From Thermomicrobiales bacterium (GTDB lineage: Bacteria; Chloroflexota; Chloroflexia; Thermomicrobiales; CFX8): DNA of 64,000 nucleotides. Location: contig JBAOIG010000005.1 in NCBI GenBank assembly GCA_037045155.1, positions 186,001 to 250,000 of the forward strand. The letters run 5' to 3'. Of this stretch, positions 1 to 8,426 are shown in pieces (positions within the stretch are counted from its first letter, which is position 1; the number at the start of each line of letters is the position of its first letter). The position numbers were made by a program, and so were the translations under genes. The notes below the pieces were generated by a model. That model saw only the letters and a list, made by a program, of their open reading frames with translations, had not been told where the DNA came from and made no database searches.

Positions 1-243
1 GCCCTCGTCCCGATCATTACTATTCTCGGCCTCCAGATCGGCGGTCTGCTCAGCGGCGCGTTCATCATCGAGTCCGTCTTCGCCTACCCCGGCATCGGCA
101 TGTTGGCAGTCCAGGCGCTCGCTACCCGCGACTTCCCGCTTATCCAGGGCATTGTCCTCCTCGTCGCGGTGATCTACGTGCTGGTCAACCTCGCCGTCGA
201 CATGCTCTACAGCGTGTTCGATCCGCGCGTTCGGAACAGTTAG
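1..243 (+). CDS. ABC transporter permease, C-terminal end (DppB/OppB type, partial)
   Basis: Open from the first base of the window and ending at TAG; the 5' part lies outside. The 80 visible residues match the end of the DppB/OppB permease family: a membrane segment around ILGLQIGGLLSGAFIIESVF, the typical AYPGIGMLAVQA stretch, and a last hydrophobic segment before a DPRVR tail. Such permeases form half of the membrane channel of oligopeptide, dipeptide or nickel importers. The next permease gene starts 2 bp downstream, so the two were probably one operon. Substrate cannot be told from this fragment. Confidence 0.88.
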   Translation, partial: ALVPIITILGLQIGGLLSGAFIIESVFAYPGIGMLAVQALATRDFPLIQGIVLLVAVIYVLVNLAVDMLYSVFDPRVRNS

Positions 244-245
244 TC

Positions 246-1181
246 ATGGCCAACGAAAGAGGAAAGCAGGCAACCATGGCTGATGCCACCAACGCAGTGG
301 TGCAAAGCACTGACACGACGCTGAAAGACCCACGACTGGCGCGCTCACCCCGACAGATCATCCTGGGTCGGATACGCGAGTCCCGTCAGGCAATGGTTGG
401 ACTGGCGATCGTCGGCCTTCTCATTCTCATGGCGCTGCTCGCGCCGATCCTCGCGCCGGCCAGCCCGACCAAGCAGAACCTTCTCGATCAGTTTCTGCCG
501 CCGAGCAGCGCGCACTGGTTCGGAACCGATGAGTTCGGGCGCGATATCCTCAGCCGTATCGTCTTCGGTGCCCGGATCTCGCTTCAGGTTGGCATTATCG
601 CGGTCGGCATCGCGATGGTCGTCGGCACCGTTGTCGGCCTGATCGCGGGCTACTACGGCGGCTGGTTCGACATGCTCAGCCAGCGGCTGATCGAGATCAT
701 GCTCGCCTTTCCCGGCCTGCTCCTCGCGCTGGCGATCGTTGCCGTGCTCGGAAACGGTATCCAGAACGTGATGATCGCGGTCGGCATCGGCTCGATCCCG
801 TCCTACGCCCGGCTAGTTCGGGCACAGGTGCTCGCCGCCAAAGAGCACGAGTATGTCGAGGCCGCGCGGGCAAGCGGCGCAGGCGACGTTCGTCTTCTTG
901 CCAAACACATCTTTCCGAACGTCACTTCCTCACTGATCGTCCTCGCCTCGCTCGGCATCGCGGGCGCGATCCTGTCGGCGGCGGCGCTCTCGTTTATCGG
1001 CCTCGGCGCACAGCCGCCAACGCCCGAATGGGGAGCGATGCTCAGTCAGGGTCGCGACTTCCTGCGCGACCAGTGGTGGATCACGACATTCCCCGGTATC
1101 TTCATCGCCGTCACCGTTCTGGGGTTCAACCTGCTCGGCGATGGTCTACGCGATGCATTCGACCCGCAGAGTGATCGCTGA
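246..1181 (+). CDS. ABC transporter permease (DppC/OppC type)
   Basis: 311-residue inner-membrane permease of the dipeptide/oligopeptide import family, partner of the preceding permease. Visible: N-terminal membrane segment (about residues 50-70), the FGTDEFGRDILSR motif (92-104) typical of DppC proteins, further membrane segments, and the cytoplasmic EAA loop with EAARASGAG (205-213) that contacts the ATPase. A second in-frame ATG at 276 has a better Shine-Dalgarno (AGAGGAAAGCAGG), so the true start may be residue 11. No ATPase or binding protein follows; those genes must lie to the left or elsewhere. Substrate is not determined. Confidence 0.92.
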   Translation: MANERGKQATMADATNAVVQSTDTTLKDPRLARSPRQIILGRIRESRQAMVGLAIVGLLILMALLAPILAPASPTKQNLLDQFLPPSSAHWFGTDEFGRDILSRIVFGARISLQVGIIAVGIAMVVGTVVGLIAGYYGGWFDMLSQRLIEIMLAFPGLLLALAIVAVLGNGIQNVMIAVGIGSIPSYARLVRAQVLAAKEHEYVEAARASGAGDVRLLAKHIFPNVTSSLIVLASLGIAGAILSAAALSFIGLGAQPPTPEWGAMLSQGRDFLRDQWWITTFPGIFIAVTVLGFNLLGDGLRDAFDPQSDR

Positions 1182-1267
1182 CTGTTGTGGCGGGCCACGT
1201 TACCGGCCACAACGGAAGTCCGCAGACTGGTGCGGACCACCAGACACCAATTACGGAAAGGGATTGC

Positions 1268-2662
1268 ATGGCAACTGAGAACAAACCCGAGAAACAGCCG
1301 CTGGACTGGGCCGCCTACACGGGTCTGGCTCCGCTGGCCAACGATCTGCTGGCGCACTGGAATGTCCCGGGCGTTGCAGTCGGCATTCTGCGCGACGGCC
1401 AGATCGAGACGCACGGCTTCGGCCTTGCCAATATCGAGACCCAGCAGCAGATGACCGCCGACCATCTGCTCCAGATCGGCTCGATCTCAAAGGTCTTTAC
1501 CACCACCCTCGTCATGCGGTTGGTCGGAGAAGGCAAGCTGGACCTCGACACGCCGGTTCGCGAATACCTGCCCGAGCTCGAGCTCGAGGACGCCACGGCG
1601 CTGGAGACGATCACCCTCCGTCATCTGCTCACCCACACCAGCGGTATCTTCGGCGACTTCTTCGAGGACTTCGGCGTCGGCGACGATGCCCTTTCGAAGG
1701 CGATTGCCAAGTACGGCACGCTTCGTCAGCTCACCGCCCCCGGGGAACTCTGGAGCTATTGCAACAGCGGCTTCAACCTCGCTGGCGCTGTCGTTGAGAA
1801 GATCCTCGGCGTCCCGTTCGAGCAGGCGATGCACGAGCAGATCTTCCAGCCGCTCGGCCTCGACCACTCGTTCTTCTTCGCCGCCCAGGCGATTGTCTAT
1901 CCGGTTGCTGTCGGCCACGTCGAGACCGAGCCAGGGTCCGACGAGATCGCTATATCCCGAGGCTACGCGCTTCCGCGTGCCGTCAACCCGGCCGGCGGGA
2001 TCATCTCGACCGTTAGCGACTTGCTCGGCTTCGCCAGATTCCACATGGACGACGGCAAAGTCGGCGACGATCAGATCATCCCGGCAGACGCTATCCACGC
2101 CATGCAGGAGATTCAGGTCAAAGCCGCGAACTTCACCCAGTCCTGGGGCATCGGCTGGGACATCAAAGACCTGGACGGCGTCCGCGTCATCGGCCACGGC
2201 GGCACGACCAACGGCTTCCAGGCTCGACTTAGCGTCGTCCCGTCCAAAGGCTACGCCGTCGCCACTCTGACCGACGGAGATAGCGGCTGGGCGGTGAATG
2301 CAGCCATCGGCGACTGGGCGCTGAGCCAGCACCTCGGCCTCTCCGACCCCACGCCGGAGCCGATCGAGCTTACCGACGCCCACATCGCAACGATGGCCGG
2401 CGTGTACGAGAGCCTGATGGCCGTTATGACTATCTCGCCAGACAACGACTCGTTCCGCATCAATGCCAAGACAAAGGTGAACCCGCTGTCCGCAGAAGAG
2501 CGGGAACTGCCGGCGTCGTGGATGAAGCCGATCAGCGATCGGGAATGCATCTTCACCGGGGGCGCTGCCGCCGGCATGCGCACCGACTTCATCATCGGCG
2601 ATGACGGCGCGACCCGGTTCGTCCGCTTCGGCGGCCGCCTTTATGACAAGGTCGCCAGCTAG
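1268..2662 (+). CDS. Serine hydrolase, beta-lactamase/PBP-like (class C fold)
   Basis: 464-residue protein with the three active-site motifs of the serine beta-lactamase-like family: SxxK (S72-I-S-K75), YxN (Y164-C-N166) and HGG (H310-G-G), with the class C/esterase spacing. No signal peptide is visible, so it is probably cytoplasmic. Start chosen at ATG 1268 because it follows GGAAAGGGA; an upstream in-frame start at 1187 would add 27 unconvincing residues. A C-terminal domain of about 120 residues follows the HGG motif. It sits directly after the peptide ABC permeases, which fits a role in D-amino peptide or ester hydrolysis, but the substrate is inferred only. Confidence 0.9.
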   Translation: MATENKPEKQPLDWAAYTGLAPLANDLLAHWNVPGVAVGILRDGQIETHGFGLANIETQQQMTADHLLQIGSISKVFTTTLVMRLVGEGKLDLDTPVREYLPELELEDATALETITLRHLLTHTSGIFGDFFEDFGVGDDALSKAIAKYGTLRQLTAPGELWSYCNSGFNLAGAVVEKILGVPFEQAMHEQIFQPLGLDHSFFFAAQAIVYPVAVGHVETEPGSDEIAISRGYALPRAVNPAGGIISTVSDLLGFARFHMDDGKVGDDQIIPADAIHAMQEIQVKAANFTQSWGIGWDIKDLDGVRVIGHGGTTNGFQARLSVVPSKGYAVATLTDGDSGWAVNAAIGDWALSQHLGLSDPTPEPIELTDAHIATMAGVYESLMAVMTISPDNDSFRINAKTKVNPLSAEERELPASWMKPISDRECIFTGGAAAGMRTDFIIGDDGATRFVRFGGRLYDKVAS

Positions 2663-2687
2663 CTCACGCTCTCTCGATCCTCTCGCC

Positions 2688-2715
2688 GCCCCGGAGCTGT
2701 TTGTGGCTCCGGGGC
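2688..2715 (+). terminator. Hairpin after the serine hydrolase gene
   Basis: Inverted repeat GCCCCGGAG / CTCCGGGGC with a 10-nt loop, 26 bp after the stop codon. No long T run follows, so efficiency as an intrinsic terminator is uncertain. A second hairpin lies just downstream. Confidence 0.45.
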
Positions 2716-2737
2716 AGTGTCATCTCCCCAGGATTCG

Positions 2738-2762
2738 ATTCCCGACTTCGCCAGTCGGGAAT
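2738..2762 (+). terminator. Second hairpin upstream of xdhC
   Basis: Perfect 10-bp inverted repeat ATTCCCGACT / AGTCGGGAAT with a 5-nt loop, followed by GTTTG. Together with the hairpin at 2688 it probably separates the hydrolase transcript from the molybdenum-enzyme group. Confidence 0.45.
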
Positions 2763-2782
2763 GTTTGAATCCCCTCAGACGC

Positions 2783-2790
2783 TATACAAT
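2783..2790 (+). promoter_or_regulatory. Candidate -10 element for the XdhC operon
   Basis: TATACAAT lies 42 bp before the start codon of the XdhC N-terminal gene and after the two hairpins. No good -35 is seen at 16-18 bp; a TTTGAA upstream is only 14-15 bp away. Support is weak. Confidence 0.3.
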
Positions 2791-2831
2791 GCAGAAGGCG
2801 TGTACGCGACTGATCCGAGGGGAGCACTATC

Positions 2832-3152
2832 ATGCGCGATGTCCTGGAATATATCGATGAATGGACCCGCGAGGGGGAGCAGATCGCTCTGGCGACCGTC
2901 GTGGGCGCGGCCGGCTCGACACCCCGTCCCGTCGGCGCCAAGCTCATCGTCACTCGCTCCGGTCGGATGCAGGGCTCCGTCAGCGGCGGCTGCGTTGAGG
3001 GCGCCGTCATTCAAACGGCGATGGAGGTCCTCGAATCTGGCACGCCACAGCTCGTCCACTTCGGCATCTCCGACGAGATGGGCTGGGAAGTCGGCCTTTC
3101 CTGCGGCGGTGAGATCGACGTGTTCGTCGAGCCGCTCGAGACGAGGGGCTAG
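2832..3152 (+). CDS. XdhC/CoxI family protein, N-terminal domain only
   Basis: 106 residues covering the XdhC_CoxI domain: GAAGSTPRPVGAKL near residues 26-39, then SVSGGCVEGAV with the conserved GGC, and GLSCGGEIDVFVE near the end. In the family this domain helps deliver sulfurated molybdenum cofactor to xanthine or CO dehydrogenase-type enzymes. Usually it is fused to a Rossmann domain; here that domain is the separate next gene, 3 bp downstream. Start ATG follows GAGGGGAG. The gene begins a run of four genes for a molybdenum hydroxylase. Confidence 0.9.
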   Translation: MRDVLEYIDEWTREGEQIALATVVGAAGSTPRPVGAKLIVTRSGRMQGSVSGGCVEGAVIQTAMEVLESGTPQLVHFGISDEMGWEVGLSCGGEIDVFVEPLETRG

Positions 3153-3155
3153 CCC

Positions 3156-3914
3156 ATGAATCTCGAAACCTTCGAGCAGCTTGAGCAAGCGATCCAGTCC
3201 GATACCCCCGCAGTCATGGCGACCATCGTGGCCGGCCCGGCGCTCGGGAATCAGCTCCTCTACATCCACCCCGACCGATGGATCGGCTCTCTCGGCGCAG
3301 CCGACACTTCTGACATCCGTGACCGCATCCGAGCGATCGTCCGCGACGGCGGCACGACGCAAGCAGAGCAGAACGGCAACAGCCTCTTCGTCGAGGCCCA
3401 CCTGCCTCCTCCTCATCTCGTCATTATCGGCGGCGTTCACATCGCGATGCCACTCGTGAGCTTTGCGAATACGCTCGGCTACCAGACAACAATCATTGAT
3501 GCTCGCAGCCAGTTCCTCACCGAGGAGCGCTTCGCGCATGCCGGCCGACTGATCGACGCCTGGCCCGATGAGGGTCTTGCCCAGCTTAATCTCCACCCCG
3601 GTGTCGCCGCCGTCTGTCTGGCGCACGACCCCAAGTTCGAGGACCCTGCGCTTGAGGCGCTGCTGCGAAGCGATGTCGGTTACATTGGCGCGATGGGCAG
3701 CCGCAAGACGAGCGCCGAGCGGCGCGAACGCCTCAAGCTGGCCGGCTTCACCGACGAGCAGCTCGATCGTATCTACGGCCCGGTCGGCCTCAACATCGGC
3801 GCGAAGTCGCCCGCAGAGGTGGCTCTCGCCATCATGGCCGAGATTGTTGCCGTTCGAAACGGCAAAAGCCCCCGCCAGACAAATGTCATGGTCGGCGCAA
3901 AGTCCACCGCGTGA
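3156..3914 (+). CDS. XdhC family protein, Rossmann-fold part
   Basis: 252 residues. The first about 85 residues resemble a second, weak CoxI-type segment lacking the GGC motif; from residue 86 the XdhC Rossmann domain is clear (HLVIIGGVHIAMPLVSFA as nucleotide-binding loop, then DARSQF, and YIGAMGSRKT near 175-185, GLNIGAKSPAEVALAI near the end). Works with the preceding gene in inserting or sulfurating the molybdenum cofactor of the CoxL-like enzyme downstream (inferred from family and context). Its TGA overlaps the next gene's GTG start. Confidence 0.9.
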   Translation: MNLETFEQLEQAIQSDTPAVMATIVAGPALGNQLLYIHPDRWIGSLGAADTSDIRDRIRAIVRDGGTTQAEQNGNSLFVEAHLPPPHLVIIGGVHIAMPLVSFANTLGYQTTIIDARSQFLTEERFAHAGRLIDAWPDEGLAQLNLHPGVAAVCLAHDPKFEDPALEALLRSDVGYIGAMGSRKTSAERRERLKLAGFTDEQLDRIYGPVGLNIGAKSPAEVALAIMAEIVAVRNGKSPRQTNVMVGAKSTA

Positions 3915-5005
3915 CCGACGCTCCGGTCGCAATCATCGTCCTGGCCGCCGGGACCTCATCGCGGCTGGGGCAGCCAAAGCAGCTCCTGCTGGTCTCCAGT
4001 CAGCCGTTGCTCGAACGCACACTGGATGTCGCCCGCCATTGGCCTCGCGGTCCACGCATCGTCGTCCTTGGCCACAAGGCCGGGGAGATCCGCGCCACAG
4101 TCAACACCGAGGGTTACCAGGTTGTCGTCAATGCCGCCTACGCAAAGGGGCAGGCGTCATCACTTCACGCCGGCCTCGCAGCGCTGCCGAGCGATTGTTC
4201 CGCCGCGATCGTGATGCTCGGCGATCAGCCGCTCGTCCAGCCGTGGCTTCTGGAGAAGCTGGCCGCAGACTTCAACCCGACCACGCACTCAGCAGTCCGG
4301 CCGCGGTATGCCGACGGCGCTGGCAACCCCGTCCTGCTCTCTCGCTCGCTCTTCCCGGACTTGTTGGCCTTGTCCGGCGACGTCGGCGCGCGCGACGTTC
4401 TCCGCGCCCACCACAACCGCGTCCACGAGGTGGACTGGAGCCGCCAGCCCGCGCCTCGTGACGTTGACACCGCCGAGGACCACACCACCCTGCTGCTCGA
4501 CTGGGCCTCGCTCGGCGCTCCAGACACCCCGCGATACTGCCAGCGCTGCGCTGCCGAGATGGAATACCGCAAACGCCACGGCCGTCTCCGCCCTGTCTGC
4601 CCGAATTGTGGCTTCACCTTCTTCACCGACCCCAAGCTCGCCACCGTCGTGGTCGTCGAGGTCGACGGTCGCGTCCTGCTGCATCGCCGTGCGATCAACC
4701 CCGCCCGCGGCAAGTGGACCCTCCCCGGCGGCTATGTCGACCGTGGCGAGGCCATTGAGGATGCTGCACGCCGCGAGGTCTTCGAGGAGACCGCTGTTCG
4801 GGTCGACGACGTGCAGCCACTCGGCCTTTTCTCCGAAGCAGGAGAGACCGTCGTCCTCGCTGCCTTCCACGCCACCGCAAACGGTCAGACGCCACAGCAC
4901 TCACGGGAGAGCCTCGAGATCCACGCCTTCGACCCCGACGATCTCCCACCGCTCGCGTTCCATCGTGACCAGCGCATCATCGACCTCTGGCGCGCAATAC
5001 GTTGA
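3911..5005 (+). CDS. MocA-like molybdopterin nucleotidyltransferase fused to zinc ribbon and NUDIX hydrolase
   Basis: 364-residue fusion. Residues 1-200 are a MobA/MocA-type transferase with LAAGTSSRLGQPKQLL (11-26) and VMLGDQP (101-107), as in enzymes adding CMP or GMP to molybdenum cofactor. Residues 208-235 hold a zinc ribbon with C210xxC213 and C230xxC233. Residues 240-364 are a NUDIX domain with a box from G274 to V296 (REVFEETAV; the usual Gly of EExG is Ala295). GTG start, GTGA overlap with the upstream XdhC gene, so translation is probably coupled. The zinc ribbon plus NUDIX resembles NudC/YjaD-like or archaeal-type NUDIX enzymes. The combination is unusual; a cofactor-nucleotide role for the NUDIX part is inference. 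Confidence 0.88.
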   Translation: MTDAPVAIIVLAAGTSSRLGQPKQLLLVSSQPLLERTLDVARHWPRGPRIVVLGHKAGEIRATVNTEGYQVVVNAAYAKGQASSLHAGLAALPSDCSAAIVMLGDQPLVQPWLLEKLAADFNPTTHSAVRPRYADGAGNPVLLSRSLFPDLLALSGDVGARDVLRAHHNRVHEVDWSRQPAPRDVDTAEDHTTLLLDWASLGAPDTPRYCQRCAAEMEYRKRHGRLRPVCPNCGFTFFTDPKLATVVVVEVDGRVLLHRRAINPARGKWTLPGGYVDRGEAIEDAARREVFEETAVRVDDVQPLGLFSEAGETVVLAAFHATANGQTPQHSRESLEIHAFDPDDLPPLAFHRDQRIIDLWRAIR

Positions 5006-5030
5006 CCACACCCCCGACCTCGGGGACAAT
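5002..5030 (+). promoter_or_regulatory. Promoter candidate for the CoxL-like gene
   Basis: TTGACC (5002-5007), 17-bp spacer, GACAAT (5025-5030), ending 50 bp before the CoxL-like start. The -35 overlaps the stop codon of the upstream gene, so the large subunit may be transcribed both from this site and by read-through. Confidence 0.45.
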
Positions 5031-5080
5031 ACCTCCATCCGCGCCACGCGGCGCGACGATTATCTCGCGAGGAGGCAGCG

Positions 5081-7387
5081 ATGGCAGGCGCGACGACTGA
5101 CGGACGTTACGTTGGGCAGCCGCTGCGCCGGCAAGCAGACCGCAAGCTCGTCACCGGCCACGGGTCGTTCGTCGACGATGTCCAGCCAGATGGATGCCTC
5201 CACATCGCATTCGCCCGCTCTCCCTTCGCCCACGCCGAGATTGTGGCGATCGACACGGCTGCTGCCGCAGCTGTCCCCGGAGTCGTTGCCGTCATCACCG
5301 GGGCCGAGGTCGACAACTGGCTCGCGCCGCTCCCGATTCACGACCCGCAGTTCTTGCCCAACCGTCCGATGGCGCGCCGCTCGCTGGTTATCGACAAGGT
5401 CCTCTTCGCTGGCGACGCGATCGCCGCAGTCGTCGCCGAATCCGCCGAAATCGCGCACGATGCCGCCGAGCTCATCGAGGTCAACTACCGCGAGCTACCG
5501 GTCGTCACGACGCCTGCCGCCGCGATGGTGTCCGATGCGCCGCGCCTGTACGAAGCCTGGGATTCCAACGTCGCCTACCACCTCCACGCCGGATCCGGCG
5601 ATATCGACGTCGCGATGGCCGACGCCGCCTGGCGTGTTCCTCTCCGGCTCGTCGTTCCGCGCGTCGCATCCGTCTACGTCGAGCCCAAGGCTATCCTCGC
5701 CGAACCCGACGCACAGATGAACAAGCTCACCGTCCACGCCTCGACACAAACCCCACATGGCCTGCGCTCCCAGATCGCCAGCGTTCTCGGCATGCCCGAG
5801 CACGCCGTCCGGGTCATCGCGCCAGATGTCGGTGGCGCGTTCGGCACCAAGGGTCGCCATGCCCCCGACTATCTCTTCACTTCCGCCGTTGCCCACCGTC
5901 TCGGCCGGCCGGTCAAGTGGGTTGAGCTCCGCGGCGAGTATTTCCACATCGCCAACCAGGGCCGCGATCAGGTCCAGGAGCTCGAGGCAGCAGTCGCGCG
6001 CGATGGCGCGATCATCGGCCTCCGTGTCCGCGTTCTCGTTAACTGCGGCGCTCACAATGCGTCGACGCACGGCCAGCGAACGCTGATGATGTCGAGCGGC
6101 GCGTATCGCATCCCGAACCTGGTCACCGACGTCTATGGCGTGATGACGAATACCACCCCGACTGGACCATATCGCGGCGCCGGCCGTCCCGAGGCGGCCT
6201 ACATGATCGAGCGGCTGATCGACGAGATCGCTCGCGTCACTGGCATCGAGTCACTGGAGTTACGCCGCCGGAATTTCATCCCGGCCAATGCCTTCCCATA
6301 CCGCGCAGCCACAGGCACGGTCTACGACTCCGGAGATTACGCGCACGCCCTCGACGTCGCGCTCGCCCGGCTTGACTACCCCATCGCTCGCCAGGACATT
6401 GAGCGCAGGCGCGCCGCCGGCGAGATCGCGGGTATCGGTGTTGCCGTCTTCGTCGAGCCGTCTGGCGGCGGCTGGGACAGCGCCGAGGTCCGCGTCGCGC
6501 CATCCGGCGCGGTGACCGTTGCTGTCGGCGTCTCGCCACACGGCCAGGGCACCGACGTCGGCATCGCCCAGCTTGTCGCCGACGAGCTCGGCGTCTCGAT
6601 AGAGCAGGTAAGCACCCGACACGGCGACACCGACACCACCCCGCAAGGCATCGGCACGTTCGGCTCCCGCAGCCTCACGCTCGGCGGCGCGGCCGCCGTC
6701 GTCGCCAGCCGCAAGATCGTCGACAAGTTGCGACGTATCGCCGCCGGCTTGCTCGAAGTTGCGCCTGACGACGTTACGTACCGGGCCGGCGTCGCCAGCG
6801 TGTCCGGCGCGCCCGATCGCAACGTCCCCTTCAAGCGCCTCGCCTCCGCTGCCTACAACCCCGGCAACCTGCCGGTCGGCGTTGAGCCAGGGCTTGACGA
6901 GAACGCCTTCTACCTGGCTGAGAACAACCAGTTCCCATTTGGCGTCCACATCGCCGTCGTTCGCATCGACCGCGACACTGGACGTCCCACCGTCGAGCGC
7001 TTTATCGGGGTCGACGATTGTGGCAACGTCGTCAATCCACTGATGGTCGAAGCCCAGGTCATCGGCGGGCTTGCCCAGGGTTTCGGCCAGGCCCTCTGGG
7101 AAGAGGTCGTCTTCGACGCCGATGGCCAGCTCATCACTGGTTCGCTGATGGACTACGCCGTCCCGCACGCCGATCAGCTGCCGAACTTCGAGCTCGATCA
7201 CACCACCACGCCAAGCCCCGGCACTCCGCACGGCGTCAAGGGCGTCGGAGAGGCCGGCACCACCGGCTCCCCGCCGGCCATCGCCAACGCCGTCCTCGAC
7301 GCGCTCCTCCCCCTCGGCGTCACCGCGCTCGACATGCCGTTCACCGCCGAGAAGATCTGGCGCGCGATCCGAGAGGCTTCCGTCTGA
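5081..7387 (+). CDS. Xanthine/CO dehydrogenase-family molybdopterin-binding large subunit (CoxL-like)
   Basis: 768 residues, normal length for the molybdenum hydroxylase large subunit. Visible: GQPLRRQADRKLVTGHGSFVDD at the N terminus, TQTPHGLRSQIASVLGM, DVGGAFGTKG, PYRGAGR (363-369) and KGVGEAGTTGSPPAI near the C terminus. The active-site loop is PYRGAGR, related to the AYRGAGR loop of form II CoxL-like enzymes and not the AYxCSFR loop of true aerobic CO dehydrogenase, so CO oxidation is unlikely and the substrate is unknown. Strong GGAGG before ATG. The usual 2Fe-2S (CoxS) and FAD (CoxM) subunits are absent beside it. Confidence 0.9.
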   Translation: MAGATTDGRYVGQPLRRQADRKLVTGHGSFVDDVQPDGCLHIAFARSPFAHAEIVAIDTAAAAAVPGVVAVITGAEVDNWLAPLPIHDPQFLPNRPMARRSLVIDKVLFAGDAIAAVVAESAEIAHDAAELIEVNYRELPVVTTPAAAMVSDAPRLYEAWDSNVAYHLHAGSGDIDVAMADAAWRVPLRLVVPRVASVYVEPKAILAEPDAQMNKLTVHASTQTPHGLRSQIASVLGMPEHAVRVIAPDVGGAFGTKGRHAPDYLFTSAVAHRLGRPVKWVELRGEYFHIANQGRDQVQELEAAVARDGAIIGLRVRVLVNCGAHNASTHGQRTLMMSSGAYRIPNLVTDVYGVMTNTTPTGPYRGAGRPEAAYMIERLIDEIARVTGIESLELRRRNFIPANAFPYRAATGTVYDSGDYAHALDVALARLDYPIARQDIERRRAAGEIAGIGVAVFVEPSGGGWDSAEVRVAPSGAVTVAVGVSPHGQGTDVGIAQLVADELGVSIEQVSTRHGDTDTTPQGIGTFGSRSLTLGGAAAVVASRKIVDKLRRIAAGLLEVAPDDVTYRAGVASVSGAPDRNVPFKRLASAAYNPGNLPVGVEPGLDENAFYLAENNQFPFGVHIAVVRIDRDTGRPTVERFIGVDDCGNVVNPLMVEAQVIGGLAQGFGQALWEEVVFDADGQLITGSLMDYAVPHADQLPNFELDHTTTPSPGTPHGVKGVGEAGTTGSPPAIANAVLDALLPLGVTALDMPFTAEKIWRAIREASV

Positions 7388-8286
7388 CCCAACGAACCGA
7401 CGAAGCGGCACAGCCACCTACTGGTCATCCCCAATGCATCAACCCAGAAGCTGTATCGAGTGACAGCCTGCCCAGTCTCGTGTCATCCTGCGTTGCGGCC
7501 CGCACTGGAAGTGGCATCGGCATCCGTTCCTGTGTCCTGTCGTTCCGGGCCGCAGCGACGAGTCTCGCCTGTTTTCTATCACGGCCAGCCGGATGAGATC
7601 CTCCGCTTGCCTAGTGTCCGCCGGGCAGAGGATGACCGCACACGTGATTAGCTTTGCCAAAAGACACATTTGCTGCGACTGACTACCGGGTGCGCACGCG
7701 AACGATCTCCCCCGCACCACTGTGGTCGAAAGGCGGGAGAGGCTCCTCGATACGCGTGCGCACTCTGGGCGGAGGATGACATCAGGCGGGGCGCTATCAC
7801 AGCCGCTACGGATATGCTTTCCTGTCCCCGACACCGATGCGTACTCCGGTGATGACTGGCAACGCACAGGGTGTCTATTGCGGAATGGATGCTGAAACCC
7901 GTACGCCGCAAATGGAGCCGCTGCCGCCACTCGGTTGAGACGACAGGACGTTCGGTCTGCGAAGGATAAGATGTCGGCAACCTGCGCAGCATCCATCTGG
8001 GCTCGATTGTATGAACATGCGGGCTACGGAGGTTCGTCGTGGATCTGGTACTTCCCAGGTCCTTTCGGAGCATATGGATACGGCACGGGGTGGGCAGTCG
8101 GCTGAGTTGGGAGTTCGGCCAACCACAAGGCATCATCGGCAAAAACCAGCAGTGGGTCAAACTGCTTCGGGTGGGAGTTCTGGACGGATATCAGTTTCGA
8201 CGGATCGGCGTATGGATGTGCGAGCCGCCTGATGCCTGAGCACCGACTGGCCTCACCCACGCTTGGTGATGTTGCAGGCAGACATG
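7388..8286. other. 900-bp gene-poor region with degenerate repeat-like motifs
   Basis: No convincing long gene on either strand. Two short related modules are seen at 7594-7636 and 7737-7780: each starts with GAGRNTCCTC and ends with GGGCRGAGGATGAC around a variable middle, like worn copies of a dispersed intergenic repeat. A micro-ORF with a good ribosome binding site begins at 7971 and is listed separately. The remaining ORFs are arginine- and serine-rich, typical of non-coding high-GC DNA. Confidence 0.4.
7971..8105 (+). pseudogene. Micro-ORF with beta-gamma-crystallin-like motif, possibly a gene remnant
   Basis: 44 codons starting at ATG 7971 after GAAGGATAAG. The peptide contains ARLYEHAGYGGSSWIWYF, which resembles the Greek-key signature of beta-gamma-crystallin and peptidase-inhibitor I36-type proteins, then the aromatic/glycine-rich tail PFGAYGYGTGWAVG. 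The same frame stays open after the TGA and again gives an aromatic-rich stretch (CFGWEFWTDISFDGSAYG), which suggests that a longer gene has been interrupted. Full-length members are usually secreted and exceed 80 residues. Could also be chance. Confidence 0.25.
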
Positions 8287-8421
8287 CTACCGCTCGTCGT
8301 CCAGCGACTCAACTTCGTCGCGCAGCGCCCTCACCTGTTGTCCCAGATACAGGAGGTACACGGCGATCGCCAGCCAGGTGATGCCGAACGCAGCGAACAG
8401 GTAACCCAGGTTATTGTCCAT
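8287..8421 (-). CDS. ccmD: CcmD-like small membrane protein
   Basis: 44 residues: one membrane helix (LFAAFGITWLAIAVYLLYLG) followed by a charged tail with ALRDEVESLDDE. Length, single helix and position right after ccmC (5 bp gap) match CcmD, the small subunit that helps release holo-CcmE from the CcmABC complex. Sequence conservation in this family is low, so the call rests on topology and position. Confidence 0.75.
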   Translation of the reverse strand: MDNNLGYLFAAFGITWLAIAVYLLYLGQQVRALRDEVESLDDER

Positions 8422-8426
8422 CGTTC

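Noticed and set aside
1487..2383. 298-codon - strand frame opposite the serine hydrolase
   Set aside because: Third-position GC bias makes long antisense frames common here; the + strand gene has SxxK, YxN and HGG motifs.
5081..7387. True aerobic CO dehydrogenase (form I)
   Set aside because: The active-site loop is PYRGAGR and not AYxCSFR, and no coxM/coxS genes adjoin it.
7439..7996. 185-codon - strand frame in the gene-poor gap
   Set aside because: Arg/Ser/Cys-rich, no ribosome site and no recognisable motif; overlaps the degenerate repeats.
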